The position numbers were made by a program, and so were the translations under genes. Shown here one piece after another: positions 44,665-54,540 of a DNA stretch of 64,000 nucleotides; position 1 is the first letter of the stretch, and every line of letters starts with the position of its first letter. The DNA lies in NCBI GenBank assembly GCA_016787415.1, contig JAEUUT010000110.1:62001-126000 (forward strand), written 5' to 3'. The DNA is from Saprospiraceae bacterium. Its GTDB lineage: Bacteria; Bacteroidota; Bacteroidia; Chitinophagales; Saprospiraceae. Below the pieces are notes generated by a model that saw only the letters and a list, made by a program, of their open reading frames with translations, was not told where the DNA came from and ran no database searches.

Positions 44665-45972
44665 TCAATTGCCCAGCCTCGGCAATCCAAGTTTAATCTG
44701 CGCAATACGCCGATTATCGGCAGCCGTAATGGTAAACAGATAGCCATTCCAGGGTATTTCTACGCCTGTTTTTGGAATATCGCCGCGTAGTTCCAGCACC
44801 AGGCCTGCCAGTGTATCGGCGTTGCCGCGTACGGTATCGAAAGTGGCCGCATCGAGGCCGGTGATGCGGCATACATCGTTGAGCAGGGTGGGGCCTTCAA
44901 AAAGGTAGGTATAGTCGTCTATTTTGCGATACCGAATCTCGCTGTCTTCATCAAATTCGTCGCGGATGTCGCCCGTAATTTCCTCCAGGATATCTTCCAT
45001 CGTGACGATGCCCGCGCTGCCGCCGTATTCATCGACCACAACGGCCATGTGGATTTTTTGCTGTTTGAATTCCTCCAGCAGTTCGCTGCATCGCTTGCTT
45101 TCGGGCACGAGCATCACATTGGTGCGGATAAGCGGTTGCCATTCGAACTCCGCCGGCGCATCGAGGTGCAGCAGCAGGTCTTTTACATACAGGATGCCGG
45201 TGATGTTGTCCAGGTCTTCATCGTAAACAGGCAGGCGAGAAAACTCTGATTCTCTCACCACCTGAAGCAACTCGTGAAAATCAGTTCTGAAATCCACACC
45301 GACTACCCTGGTACGCGGTTGCATCACCTGCTTTACGGTCACGTCGCTGAATTTCACAATGCTTTTCAGCAGTTCCATTTCCCGTTTTTCGCTGTTGCCT
45401 GTTGCGGTCGACTGGTCGGGAGCCGTTCCGGGCTGGCTGGCTTCCTTGCGCGGCTCCTTCCTGAGCAGCGGGCTAAACAGTTTTTTCCAGAAATAGATAA
45501 ATGGCGTGAGCCTTTGCACCCAAAAAAGGGTACTGCTGCTGCTTCTGAACAGGTCTGCTTTTTGTATGCCCCAGAACAGTATCGCCAGCAAAACGGAAAG
45601 AGACAGCGCCGCCATGCCCCAGAGCACATATTCTGGCCAGCCAATATGCGAAGCGCTGGTAGCCAGGTTTATTCTGATCCATTCGGAGCCGAAAAAAAGC
45701 ACCGCCCCGATTACCACCACCACCACCTGCAGGAGCAACCTTGCCAAAAGCAGGGCGGCCAGCGCCGGCCGAATACCCTCCTGCCCCAGCAGGTAGGAAT
45801 TGCGCGCGGAAGGGCGTTCGGCGAGTCGCAACTGTTCCAGGTCGTGCGGCGACAGGCCCACCAGAGCGCGTTCGGCCACGGTGACCAAAAAAAACAGTGC
45901 CAAGCCGACGAAAAACCAGAACATGGAAGGGGACAAAAAATACTCGAGAGGGAGCAGTGTTTTGAAAGGCAA
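44665..45972 (-). CDS. gldE: Gliding motility-associated GldE-like membrane protein (CNNM/CBS)
   Basis: 435 residues. Hydrophobic segments form the CNNM/DUF21 part in about the first 150 residues. A CBS pair follows (about 210-330, VMQPRTRVVGVDFRTDFHELL and GILYVKDLLLHL, then HMAVVVDEYGGSAGIVTMEDILEEITG). The CorC/HlyC domain ends the protein. The order mutY, ssb, gldE is the conserved Bacteroidota arrangement, which supports the name. gldD, often next, is absent here. In other species GldE supports gliding and lipoprotein function, but a transporter-like role is also possible. Confidence 0.85.
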   Translation of the reverse strand: MPFKTLLPLEYFLSPSMFWFFVGLALFFLVTVAERALVGLSPHDLEQLRLAERPSARNSYLLGQEGIRPALAALLLARLLLQVVVVVIGAVLFFGSEWIRINLATSASHIGWPEYVLWGMAALSLSVLLAILFWGIQKADLFRSSSSTLFWVQRLTPFIYFWKKLFSPLLRKEPRKEASQPGTAPDQSTATGNSEKREMELLKSIVKFSDVTVKQVMQPRTRVVGVDFRTDFHELLQVVRESEFSRLPVYDEDLDNITGILYVKDLLLHLDAPAEFEWQPLIRTNVMLVPESKRCSELLEEFKQQKIHMAVVVDEYGGSAGIVTMEDILEEITGDIRDEFDEDSEIRYRKIDDYTYLFEGPTLLNDVCRITGLDAATFDTVRGNADTLAGLVLELRGDIPKTGVEIPWNGYLFTITAADNRRIAQIKLGLPRLGN

Positions 45973-46015
45973 TAGAACAGGAGCAAAGGGCTCCCTCTCG
46001 AGGTATCAAATGAAG

Positions 46016-46456
46016 TTAGAACGGCAAATCATCGCCATCAGCCGGCGGCGGCGCGTCGGCAGGCATGGTGACGGCTGTAGCGCTACGGGTGGGTTCGGTT
46101 GCCGGGAAGCGACTATCGCTGCCACTGTTTTCCGATTTTTCCAGGCTGCGCACGGTATTGGCTACGATGTCGGTCACGTTGCGTTCCACACCATCCTGGC
46201 CGGTGTATTTGCGATAGGAAATTTTCCCTTCCACAAATACGGTCATACCTTTTTTAAGTTGTTTTTCAGCCCGCTCGGCCTGATCGCGCCATACCACGAT
46301 ATTGTGCCATTCGGTCAGTTTTTGCCAGTTGCCGTCTTTGTCCTTGTAATTCTCGTTGGTTGCGAGGGAAAAACGGCCGACAGCAGTGCCGTTTTCGAGG
46401 TGGCGGACTTCAGGGTCTCCGCCCAGATTTCCGATGAGGGTTACTTTGTTGATCAT
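46016..46456 (-). CDS. ssb: Single-stranded DNA-binding protein
   Basis: 146 residues. The OB-fold region starts MINKVTLIGNLGGDPEVRHL and includes FSLATNENYKDKDGNW and EWHNIVVWRDQAERA. The C-terminal linker ends in the acidic tip DGDDLPF, which recruits repair proteins. It lies between mutY and gldE with short gaps (63 and 43 bp), likely one operon. Family length is typical. Confidence 0.95.
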   Translation of the reverse strand: MINKVTLIGNLGGDPEVRHLENGTAVGRFSLATNENYKDKDGNWQKLTEWHNIVVWRDQAERAEKQLKKGMTVFVEGKISYRKYTGQDGVERNVTDIVANTVRSLEKSENSGSDSRFPATEPTRSATAVTMPADAPPPADGDDLPF

Positions 46457-46519
46457 AATTGTGAATTGTGTTTTAAAAGTAAATTATTAGATCTATTGCG
46501 CCACGGAATGTGGCTACCT

Positions 46520-47626
46520 TCAAAACAAACTTAAAGTTCCAGCTTTATCCTGCAAATACCAATCAATCAGGCGTGGTACTGCAATATTTTTTTTCAAATC
46601 GGCACGTGCTACCCGTTGAACGCCTGAAAAGACGGGCAAATGCACAGGCAATTCTTCCTGCAAGTCTATTTCGACAAAAACGGCGGCTACCTGCCTGTGG
46701 GTGAGTGTTTGCCTGTAAGGCTTCGATACTTGAATCACCTGAAAGTTGACCCTGTTTTCCTGGAAAAGGTATTGTTGCACCCATTTCTCCATTCCGGCGC
46801 GGCCCTCGGGCCAATCGGGCCGCTCGGCCCATTCCAGCGCCGGGAAGTCGAACAAGCCGTGCCAGATGTCTTTACCTGTTCGTTTTCTCACCCAGGTGTC
46901 GCCCTTGTAATTGAAAACGAAATAGCAGAAATAACGCTCTTTTTTTATCAGTTTCTTCGATTTTACCGGCAATTCCTGTACCCTTCCGGTTTTGAACGCG
47001 ACACAATGCGCCTGCATCGGGCAGGTGCTGCAACGGGGTTGTTGGGGGGTGCATTGCGTCGCGCCAAAATCCATCATGGCCTGGTTGAATGCGGCCGCTT
47101 GTTCGGCGTCGAGCAGGATCTGAGCCAGTCGCGTAAATTCTTTTTTGGCTGCCAGCGTATCGGTCGGCATATCGATGCCAAAAAAACGCGCCAGAATACG
47201 GTACACATTTCCATCCAGTACAGCATGCGGAAGGTCATAGGCAAACGAAGCAATGGCCGCAGCGGTGTAGTCGCCCACACCTTTCAGTGCCCGGATGGCG
47301 TCGTAGGTATCGGGGAAACGGCCGTCGAGCGCCGTAGCAATGTATTTTGCAGTAAAATGCAGGTTGCGGGCGCGGGAGTAATACCCCAGCCCTTCCCACA
47401 ACTTGAACAACGCATCCTCTGGAGCAAGCGCCAGGTCGGTTACGGTGGGGTAGGCTGCTACAAATTTCTCGTAGTAAGGCAGGCCCTGCTCTACACGGGT
47501 CTGCTGAAGAATAATTTCCGACAGCCAGATTTTATACGGATCGCGCACTCCTTTCCAGGGCATGGGCCGCGGGTGTTCGGCAGCCCATTGCAGGAGCCGG
47601 GCACGAAAAAAGGGGATGTGATCCAT
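46520..47626 (-). CDS. mutY: A/G-specific adenine glycosylase
   Basis: About 368 residues from the ATG at 47626 (MDHIPFFRARLLQWAAEH). Removes adenine mispaired with 8-oxoguanine. HhH region LKGVGDYTAAAIASFAYD with catalytic residues, IWLSEIILQQTRVEQ before it, and the [4Fe-4S] ligands in CTPQQPRCSTCPMQAHC. The C-terminal NUDIX-like domain follows. A Met at 47662 is an alternative start. Confidence 0.95.
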   Translation of the reverse strand: MDHIPFFRARLLQWAAEHPRPMPWKGVRDPYKIWLSEIILQQTRVEQGLPYYEKFVAAYPTVTDLALAPEDALFKLWEGLGYYSRARNLHFTAKYIATALDGRFPDTYDAIRALKGVGDYTAAAIASFAYDLPHAVLDGNVYRILARFFGIDMPTDTLAAKKEFTRLAQILLDAEQAAAFNQAMMDFGATQCTPQQPRCSTCPMQAHCVAFKTGRVQELPVKSKKLIKKERYFCYFVFNYKGDTWVRKRTGKDIWHGLFDFPALEWAERPDWPEGRAGMEKWVQQYLFQENRVNFQVIQVSKPYRQTLTHRQVAAVFVEIDLQEELPVHLPVFSGVQRVARADLKKNIAVPRLIDWYLQDKAGTLSLF

Positions 47627-47672
47627 GCAGGTGGTTATGAAACTCGAAGGTAGCGTAAACACCTGTTATTGA

Positions 47673-49880
47673 TTAGGGTTTCGATACTTCTCCTTCTTTT
47701 TTCCCCTTTAGTTTTTCGTTCAGGAACTTGGTCATCAGGTTGTACAGGTGGATTTTGGCATTCGGGTCGACGATGCTGTGCGCCTGGTTGGGGTACACCA
47801 TCGTTTCAAACTGCTTGTTATTGACAATCAATTGGTTGGCCATCTCTGCCGTATTCTGGAAATGCACGTTGTCGTCGGCCAGGCCATGCACCAGCAGGTA
47901 CTGACCTTCCAGTTGGTCGGCGAAGTTGACCGGTGAGTTGTCGTCGTAACCGGCAGGATTTTCCTCGTGGGTTTGCATGTAGCGCTCGGTGTACACGCTG
48001 TCGTACCATTTCCAGTTGGTAACGGGCGCTACGGCGATGGCGGCTTTGAACACGTCTTTGCCTTTCAGAATGGCATTGCTCGACATATAGCCGCCATAAC
48101 TCCATCCGAAAATACCGATTCGTTCTTTGTCGATGAACGGCAATCCGCCGAGGTATTTGGCTGTTTCGATCTGGTCGATGGTTTCGTAATGCCCAAGTTG
48201 TTTGTAGGTCATCTTTTTAAATTCCTCGCCGCGGCCGCCTGTGCCCCGGTTGTCGACGCAGGTTACCACGTATCCTTGTTGAGCCAGCATTTGAAACCAC
48301 CAGTAATTGGCGCCTTTCCACTGTTCGGTCACTTGCTGGTTGCCGGGGCCGCCGTACACAAACATCAGTACCGGCAGTTTTTGGTTCTGGTATTGCGGAG
48401 CGGTGGGTTTGATCATCCAGCCGTTGAGTTCTATATTTTCAGAGGTTTTGAAACTGAAAAAATCCACAGGCGCCACCTTGTGTTCCAGTTGTTTGGTTTG
48501 CAGCATGCTGTTGCTTTCCAGCATACGCACCAGGCTGCCGGTACGGGTGCGTACGGCGTATTGCGCGGGTGAATTGGCGGTGGTGTAACTGTCAACAAAG
48601 TAGTCGAAGGTTTTGCTGAACTGCGCGCCATGCCAGCCTTCTGGGCCGCTTATTTTTTTGCGCTTTTTGCCATCGAGGTTGACGCTGTACAGTTCGCGTT
48701 GCGTGGGTTTTTCGGCGCCGGCCTGAAAGAAAACGGTCCCGTTTTTTTCATCAACACCATAGAAATCGCTCACATCCCATTTGCCTTTGGTAAGTGCGGC
48801 CACTTCCTGCCCTTGCATATTGTATTTGTACAAATGATTGAAACCGTTTTTTTCGCTTTGAAGGATAAAGCCCGAGCCGTCGGACAAAAACGTAACATCA
48901 TGCAGATCAAGGTAATACTTGCTGTTTTCTTCGAGTAGCGTCGTACAGTTGCCCGTAGCGGGATCAGCCAGGATAAGTCGTTTTTGGTTCTGGTGCCGGT
49001 TCATCCAGGTGAAACACACCTTTCCTGTCGGGGTCCAGTCGAGGCGGGGCAGGTAGTCGTCTTTTTCTGCTTGCCGATCAGGAAGTTGAACTTCCAGGGT
49101 TTTGGAGGAGGCGATGTTGTACAAATGTGCTGTTACAACAGCATTTTTCTCGCCTACTTTGGGGTATTTGAAGGTTACTTCTTCCGGGTATTCCTCGCCG
49201 GTGTACATGTCCATGGTCACTTCCGGCACAAGGCTTTCGTCGAACCGTAGGTAAGCGAGGTTTTTGCCATCCGGACTCCATTCGAACGCACGCAGCAGTT
49301 CGAATTCTTCTTCGTACACCCAGTCTGAAGCGCCGTTGATGATGTTGTTGATTTTGCCGTCGGTGGTTACGCGGGTAAGGGCGTCTGTTGTCAAATCTCT
49401 GATATACAAGTCATTATCCGCCACAAATGCTACTTTGGAAGCATCCGGAGAAAAGGCTGGGTACCGCTGTTTGCTTCCTTCCATCAAAGGCGTCAGGGCT
49501 TTATTGGCGGAGTTGTACACAAAATAGTCGGCCCGGGTACTCCAGCGATAAATCGGCTTTTTGCCTACCGCCAGCAATATCTTTTTTTCATCAGCGCTAA
49601 AGGCATAGTCGTCTATTTTGCCTTTCCATTCGGCAGCGCTGCTTTGCAGGGAAGCGGCCTCCAGCATCACGCCCGATTTTTCGCCACTGCGCAGGTCGTA
49701 CTGTACGATGGCATTGTCTTCCAGCAAGGTGTAGTGTACCCCGTCGTTGCGGAAATTAAAACCCTGGACAACCTTGCTTTTATACGCATCATTTTTCCAG
49801 ATGTCTTCCGGATTAATGGGTTTTTGAGCAGAAACAAGGGTGTGAAAAAGAAGAACAACAGTGGCAAAAAGCAGGCGCAT
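47673..49880 (-). CDS. S9 family dipeptidyl peptidase (DPP4-like)
   Basis: 735 residues with a signal peptide. The N-terminal beta-propeller (DPP IV N-region) spans about 30-480 and the C-terminal alpha/beta hydrolase follows. The nucleophile Ser is in GWSYGGYMSS, Asp in HGLADDNVHFQ and His in YPNQAHSI. The DWVYEEEFELLRAFEWSPDG segment carries the Glu pair that binds the peptide N-terminus, so cleavage of X-Pro/X-Ala dipeptides in the periplasm is likely. Confidence 0.94.
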   Translation of the reverse strand: MRLLFATVVLLFHTLVSAQKPINPEDIWKNDAYKSKVVQGFNFRNDGVHYTLLEDNAIVQYDLRSGEKSGVMLEAASLQSSAAEWKGKIDDYAFSADEKKILLAVGKKPIYRWSTRADYFVYNSANKALTPLMEGSKQRYPAFSPDASKVAFVADNDLYIRDLTTDALTRVTTDGKINNIINGASDWVYEEEFELLRAFEWSPDGKNLAYLRFDESLVPEVTMDMYTGEEYPEEVTFKYPKVGEKNAVVTAHLYNIASSKTLEVQLPDRQAEKDDYLPRLDWTPTGKVCFTWMNRHQNQKRLILADPATGNCTTLLEENSKYYLDLHDVTFLSDGSGFILQSEKNGFNHLYKYNMQGQEVAALTKGKWDVSDFYGVDEKNGTVFFQAGAEKPTQRELYSVNLDGKKRKKISGPEGWHGAQFSKTFDYFVDSYTTANSPAQYAVRTRTGSLVRMLESNSMLQTKQLEHKVAPVDFFSFKTSENIELNGWMIKPTAPQYQNQKLPVLMFVYGGPGNQQVTEQWKGANYWWFQMLAQQGYVVTCVDNRGTGGRGEEFKKMTYKQLGHYETIDQIETAKYLGGLPFIDKERIGIFGWSYGGYMSSNAILKGKDVFKAAIAVAPVTNWKWYDSVYTERYMQTHEENPAGYDDNSPVNFADQLEGQYLLVHGLADDNVHFQNTAEMANQLIVNNKQFETMVYPNQAHSIVDPNAKIHLYNLMTKFLNEKLKGKKEGEVSKP

Positions 49881-50014
49881 ATCGAATGAGTTTGACTGGA
49901 TGATTGCCGTAAAAATAAGGCGCGCCGAATGTTGGCGCGCCTGGAATAATACATTTTCGGATCAAAGGACGTATTTAGGTCATAGACAACCGATTTTCGT
50001 CCTTTTCAGAAAAA

Positions 50015-52348
50015 TTAGTTGAGAATGACAACTTTAGTGATAATGGCGTCGGGCGAATCAAAATTTTGGGAGCTGGTGGCCATCACGAGATACACCCCGG
50101 AAGCGGCCCTGCGGCCCAGGTAATCGCGCCCGTTCCATACGGCCTGCCCTCCGAGGGCCTTGCCTTCATACACGAGATTGCCGGCGATATCCGTAATTTT
50201 TACATTGGCATCACGTGCCAGCCCGTAAATGGCAATGGGGCCATCGTAATCAGGGCGTACCGGATTCGGATACGCATAGGCGGTACTGCTGTTGATATTG
50301 CCGCCCGCTGTGGCTTCTATTCGAAGTGATGCGATACCTTTTTCTGTTCCGATCCATACCTCGCCCGCTTTCTGGTCGATGGCAATATCGGTAATGGCAT
50401 TGTCGAATAACGGACTATTGGTATTGGTATACTGGGCTATTTGTTCGATACCATCGGGTGATTGGACAAATACGCCGTTGTTGGTGCCGAACCATTTGCG
50501 GTTGGCGCCGTCGATAGCAATGGCTCTTACTTCTTCTGTTTCAAGCAAATAGGCATTGAAACCATCCACCGTTACGATGCGTTTGCGTCCCGTGCATGCG
50601 GCATCAAACACATTGCTGCCACATTCAAAACTTACCACCCCTTCCTGCGTGCCGATCCAGACGTCGCCATCCAGATCAACGGCAATGCTATACACTGTAT
50701 TGGAAGGCAGTTCGCTGTTGGTTGTGGAAATGAGCCGGTACCGGTCGTCGGCAGGACTGTCGATATCCTGCCCGCTGTCGTACACCAGCACCCCTGCATT
50801 GAATGCGGTCACAAACCATTTGTATCCATTCTGGTCGACGGTGACATTCAGCAGGTTGTTGGCAGGCGCGCCGGAGAAATTACGGAGTGTACCATCCGGC
50901 TTCAGCACGGCAATGGGCGCTGCGGCATCGTAACTGCTGATCCACAGGTTACCGTTTTCATCGAATGCAAGTCCACCGATAGCCGTCCGGTTTTGACCGG
51001 AAGCGCCGGCATTTTGCAAAATAGAATTGTACTGGGTATAACATTGCGTCGGGGCGCCAGGCTTGGTAGCGGCAATCAAACCGCCGGTAAAACTGCCTAC
51101 ATAAAAACGGTCTTCCGAGGGGTGAGGCGCTACGCGCCAGTGTGAAACGCCACAACTATCGCCCAGTTCGGGATTGGATGCTACAGAAAAACGTTTCCAG
51201 CGGCCATCTTCATAAATGTAAATGCCCCAGTCACGATATAAAGGCGACAAGTCGGGTAAAGCGCCTGGGGTGGCTACATATACTTTGCCGCGTTCAATGG
51301 CAATTTCAGCCGAATGTTGAAACAGGGGCGAGTTGAAAGTAAACAGGTCGCATTTGTTCAGCGTCATGTCATAATAGCGAAACTGTTCGTTGTCGTCGGC
51401 AAACCAGAATTTTTTCGCGCCGTCTTCAATGGCATAAAGCGGAGAGGTAGCGCCGCAGGCGCCCTGGATTTCCTGTCTTTGTCCGTTCGGATCGAGGTAT
51501 TGCACCACGCCGCTATACCCGCTTTTCCAGGCTACGAGCAGCCCTTCGTTTTCGTGGCTCATGTACAGAACTGGCCGATTGTCGGGATTGGTGGTAATCA
51601 GTTCAGGTGTTCCACTCGTGTATTTATATAAAGAAGTACCAATACCAAGGTACAGGCTATTCTGCCATACTGCCAGCGCATTGTATGACGTACCTGCCGG
51701 GAACCCCTGGGCAGCACCCAGCATTTCCCAACGGCTGAAATCTTCCGGGTTTACATCGTTGGCGGGCAGTCGAAACAAACCCTCTTCCGTGCCTAGGTAG
51801 AAATAGTTGTTGTAGATGACAAAAGCCTTTGCCGGCACATCTGTGAAGGTAGTAAAGGTGGCTTCTGCACGTTCCATATTGAGTTTTAGCAACCCGAAAC
51901 CACAGGACAAATAGGCAAATTTACCTTCAAAAAATACGCTATTGACTCTTTTGTCGCCACTCAGGTTGAGGTTTTTGAAAATGAACGGCAGGTTGATGAC
52001 CGTTCCGTCGGAAGGGTTGTAAATATCCAGGTTGCTATTGGAGTAGGCAATCAGCAGGGAATTGGTCGCCTGGTTGTATCGGATGAGTCTGATGCCCGCA
52101 TCGCTCAATCCTTCGACTTTGGTGATAAACCTGGGGCTGCGGTCTAATTTGTCAATTTCTACCACCGCCCATTCTGTGGAATAGTACACTTTATCAGCAC
52201 TTTGGGTAACGTAGGTGGAGCGTTGCCAGGGCAGATGCTGCCGCCATTCGCCAATACGCAGGGGTGGAAAAATCGAATCGGTCTGGGCTTGCAGCCATCC
52301 GCTGCAAACAATACAAAAAAGCAGTAAAAAGAAAGGGCGCATAATCAA
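50015..52348 (-). CDS. porZ: PorZ-like beta-propeller protein with type IX sorting domain
   Basis: 777 residues. A signal peptide precedes two beta-propeller-like regions with recurring W-x-G-T and V-Y-S-I-A-V-D-L-D-G type blades (ITDIAIDQKAGEVWIGTEKG is one). The N-terminal segment SIFPPLRIGEWRQHLPWQRST is the PorZ N-terminal propeller start. The C-terminal 90 residues (AYPNPVRPDYDGPI to GVYLVMATSS) match a type IX secretion C-terminal domain. PorZ takes part in attaching secreted proteins to A-LPS on the cell surface. The name is by pattern, not by comparison. Confidence 0.8.
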   Translation of the reverse strand: MIMRPFFLLLFCIVCSGWLQAQTDSIFPPLRIGEWRQHLPWQRSTYVTQSADKVYYSTEWAVVEIDKLDRSPRFITKVEGLSDAGIRLIRYNQATNSLLIAYSNSNLDIYNPSDGTVINLPFIFKNLNLSGDKRVNSVFFEGKFAYLSCGFGLLKLNMERAEATFTTFTDVPAKAFVIYNNYFYLGTEEGLFRLPANDVNPEDFSRWEMLGAAQGFPAGTSYNALAVWQNSLYLGIGTSLYKYTSGTPELITTNPDNRPVLYMSHENEGLLVAWKSGYSGVVQYLDPNGQRQEIQGACGATSPLYAIEDGAKKFWFADDNEQFRYYDMTLNKCDLFTFNSPLFQHSAEIAIERGKVYVATPGALPDLSPLYRDWGIYIYEDGRWKRFSVASNPELGDSCGVSHWRVAPHPSEDRFYVGSFTGGLIAATKPGAPTQCYTQYNSILQNAGASGQNRTAIGGLAFDENGNLWISSYDAAAPIAVLKPDGTLRNFSGAPANNLLNVTVDQNGYKWFVTAFNAGVLVYDSGQDIDSPADDRYRLISTTNSELPSNTVYSIAVDLDGDVWIGTQEGVVSFECGSNVFDAACTGRKRIVTVDGFNAYLLETEEVRAIAIDGANRKWFGTNNGVFVQSPDGIEQIAQYTNTNSPLFDNAITDIAIDQKAGEVWIGTEKGIASLRIEATAGGNINSSTAYAYPNPVRPDYDGPIAIYGLARDANVKITDIAGNLVYEGKALGGQAVWNGRDYLGRRAASGVYLVMATSSQNFDSPDAIITKVVILN

Positions 52349-52404
52349 TTGAAACGTTTGGTACTATCGGGTACTTGGCGTTGGAAAGACGGGAAAGGTT
52401 GCTT

Positions 52405-52578
52405 CTAGAAAGAGGTGAGAAATAGTCCTGAGTCCTCAGTCGACAGTCCTTAGTCCGTAGAGTACGCCTGATTACCCTTGGCTTTAGTTCAAAGAAATAT
52501 CCGGGAGTAATCAGGCGTACTCTACGGACTGAGGACTGTCGACTGAGGACTCAGGACTATTTCTCACTTCTCACCTCT
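52405..52578. repeat. Nested heptad-armed inverted repeat (GAGGTGAG outside, GTCCTGA inside)
   Basis: Arms at about 52405-52478 and 52503-52578 pair over more than 70 bp. Going inward: AGAGGTGAGAAATAG, then GTCCTGA/GTCCTCA/GTCCTTA heptads, then CCGTAGAGTACGCCTGATTA as unique stem. The loop is about 24 nt. Two unit families are nested in one element. The right arm codes the last residues of aroQ (YLEVRSEK). Confidence 0.9.
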
Positions 52579-52985
52579 AAATAAGACGCCGCCAGTCGGT
52601 ACCCTTCCAGCCCAAGCCCCACAATACTCCCCACGCATTTAGCCGAGAGGTAAGAATGGTGCCGAAATGGCTCGCGTTGATGTACGTTGCTGATATGCAC
52701 CTCGATCACCGGCGCAGGCACGGCGGCAATGGCATCGGCCAGTGCGATGGAAGTATGCGTATAGGCGCCGGCGTTCAGGATGATACCATCGGTCGAAAAA
52801 CCGGCTTCATGGATGCGGTCGATCAGGGCGCCCTCGTGGTTGCTTTGGAAGTAGTCGATCTCTATTTTCGGAAATTCTGCCTGCAATTCTGCCAGAAATT
52901 GCTCAAATGTGCGATTTCCATAAATTTCAGGCTCGCGTTTACCCAACAAGTTGAGGTTGGGGCCGTTGATAATAAGAATTTTCAT
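52557..52985 (-). CDS. aroQ: Type II 3-dehydroquinate dehydratase
   Basis: 142 residues from the ATG at 52985. Converts 3-dehydroquinate to 3-dehydroshikimate. Signature [19 protein letters not shown] with the catalytic Tyr, [16 protein letters not shown] with Asn, and [17 protein letters not shown] with His and Arg. The normal fold ends around [12 protein letters not shown]. The final LEVRSEK is encoded by the inverted repeat arm and probably replaces the native end. Confidence 0.95.
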   Translation of the reverse strand: MKILIINGPNLNLLGKREPEIYGNRTFEQFLAELQAEFPKIEIDYFQSNHEGALIDRIHEAGFSTDGIILNAGAYTHTSIALADAIAAVPAPVIEVHISNVHQREPFRHHSYLSAKCVGSIVGLGLEGYRLAASYLEVRSEK

Positions 52986-53048
52986 AAGCACAAAAATCCG
53001 CCTATTTTTGAGAACTTTTGCTGACTCTTCCGTTTCAAACCTGATTTT

Positions 53049-54485
53049 ATGAAAAAACTGCTCCTATTTTTTTTGTTTCTGGCATGCTGCGCCTGGCAAC
53101 CGGAAAGCCTGGTAGCGCAAACCATGCTTATCTCGGACGCCATTTCCATTCGAAACGATTACGGATATGAGTTGATCGGACGCCTGCGCGACCGCATTCT
53201 GGTATTTCGCGACAAATACAACGACTTCGAAATTCAGGCCTATGATGCGCAAATGCGCCTCGCATGGAGCCGCACCCTGGAAGATATCGACAGCAAAGGC
53301 ATTCAGATTGTGGCGGTGGTGGCCGGAAAAAATGATTTTTCTGTTATCCATAAAATTCGCCGACACGGGTATGCTGTGCTGCGCATCCATAAATACGACC
53401 CCGGCGCCAACCTCATAGACAGCATGCTGATCAAAGATTACGGCGAAAGGCTTTTCAACCCTCCGATTCTGAATTATATATACAGCGAAGACCGAAACTG
53501 TATTGCCGTGTACAATACCAGCGACCGCAGCAACTTGGAAGTCACTTGCTTTCAACTGGATAAAATGCAGGTGCTATGGGATAAAACCTTTGAATTGAAG
53601 CAGGAATTTGATGAATACAGCCCGCCAGCCATGGTGCTTAGCAATAAAGGCGATTTTTACCTCCTGTCTGAAGAAAATAACCGAAGCAGAAAAATGGAAG
53701 AACATACCATGAATATTCTGCAGGTACAAAATAATACCGACCGGCTGGCCAAGGTGCCATTGCCCAATTTCCTGACCTCCTCTGCCAAATGTATTTTCGA
53801 TAACAAAAACAACCAACTGGTAGTAGCAGGCCTGTACAGCGAAAAAAACAAGGAAAATGCCAACGGCGCTTTTTACATGCGCATGACTGCCGGTGCAACT
53901 GCGCCGCAGGTGTTGCACTCCGAGCCCTTCGACGATAAATTTGTATCCATCCTCCGTCAAAAAGATGTGTCGGACGACGGAAAAGGTATCTCTGACAGCG
54001 AAGTGCGCCAACTCGTACTAAGGCAGGATGGCGGCGCAATCATGGTGGTCGAAAGAAGTCATCAGTTGCAACGCGGCGCTTCTTCTGGTCGCGGGTTTTG
54101 GCGCGATGGTATGCGTCTGGTCATCGATTACTACTTCGACGATGTGTATGTGCTGGGTTTTCAGCCCGACGGGCAGCCGCAGTGGAAAACCGTACTCCAT
54201 AAAAAACAGTATTCGCAGGACGATGAAGGCACGTTTTCGTCCTTTTTCATGTTCCTGAATCAGGATCAGTTGCGTTTTATGTTCAACGACGAAATCAAAT
54301 ATGAAAACACCTGTAGCGAATATGTGCTCACTCCCTTGGGCGAATTTGACCGCAACAGTTTGCTCACTACCGCCAACCAAAACCTGCGGCTTCGTTTCCG
54401 GGATGCTCTCCAACTCAATTCCGGCGAATGCCTGATTCCTTCAGAATTCAGGAATAAGTTGAGGCTGGTGCTGCTGCGGTGGTAG
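53049..54485 (+). CDS. Secreted hypothetical protein
   Basis: 478 residues. A signal peptide ([21 protein letters not shown]) precedes a beta-rich body without a recognised family. Repeating stretches such as [20 protein letters not shown] and [20 protein letters not shown] suggest a propeller-like fold. It may be surface-exposed or periplasmic. It stands alone, divergent from aroQ. Its stop is followed at once by GAGTAGT heptads. Confidence 0.7.
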   Translation: MKKLLLFFLFLACCAWQPESLVAQTMLISDAISIRNDYGYELIGRLRDRILVFRDKYNDFEIQAYDAQMRLAWSRTLEDIDSKGIQIVAVVAGKNDFSVIHKIRRHGYAVLRIHKYDPGANLIDSMLIKDYGERLFNPPILNYIYSEDRNCIAVYNTSDRSNLEVTCFQLDKMQVLWDKTFELKQEFDEYSPPAMVLSNKGDFYLLSEENNRSRKMEEHTMNILQVQNNTDRLAKVPLPNFLTSSAKCIFDNKNNQLVVAGLYSEKNKENANGAFYMRMTAGATAPQVLHSEPFDDKFVSILRQKDVSDDGKGISDSEVRQLVLRQDGGAIMVVERSHQLQRGASSGRGFWRDGMRLVIDYYFDDVYVLGFQPDGQPQWKTVLHKKQYSQDDEGTFSSFFMFLNQDQLRFMFNDEIKYENTCSEYVLTPLGEFDRNSLLTTANQNLRLRFRDALQLNSGECLIPSEFRNKLRLVLLRW

Positions 54486-54540
54486 TAGTGAGAGTGAGTA
54501 GTGAGTAGTGAGTAGTGAGTAGTGAGTGGTGAGTGGTTAT
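54486..54540. repeat. Single-arm GAGTAGT heptad array
   Basis: About seven tandem units (GAGTAGT, with GAGTGGT at the end), starting right after the TAG of the preceding gene. No inverted partner nearby. On the minus strand it borders the end of the amidotransferase-like gene. Confidence 0.8.
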
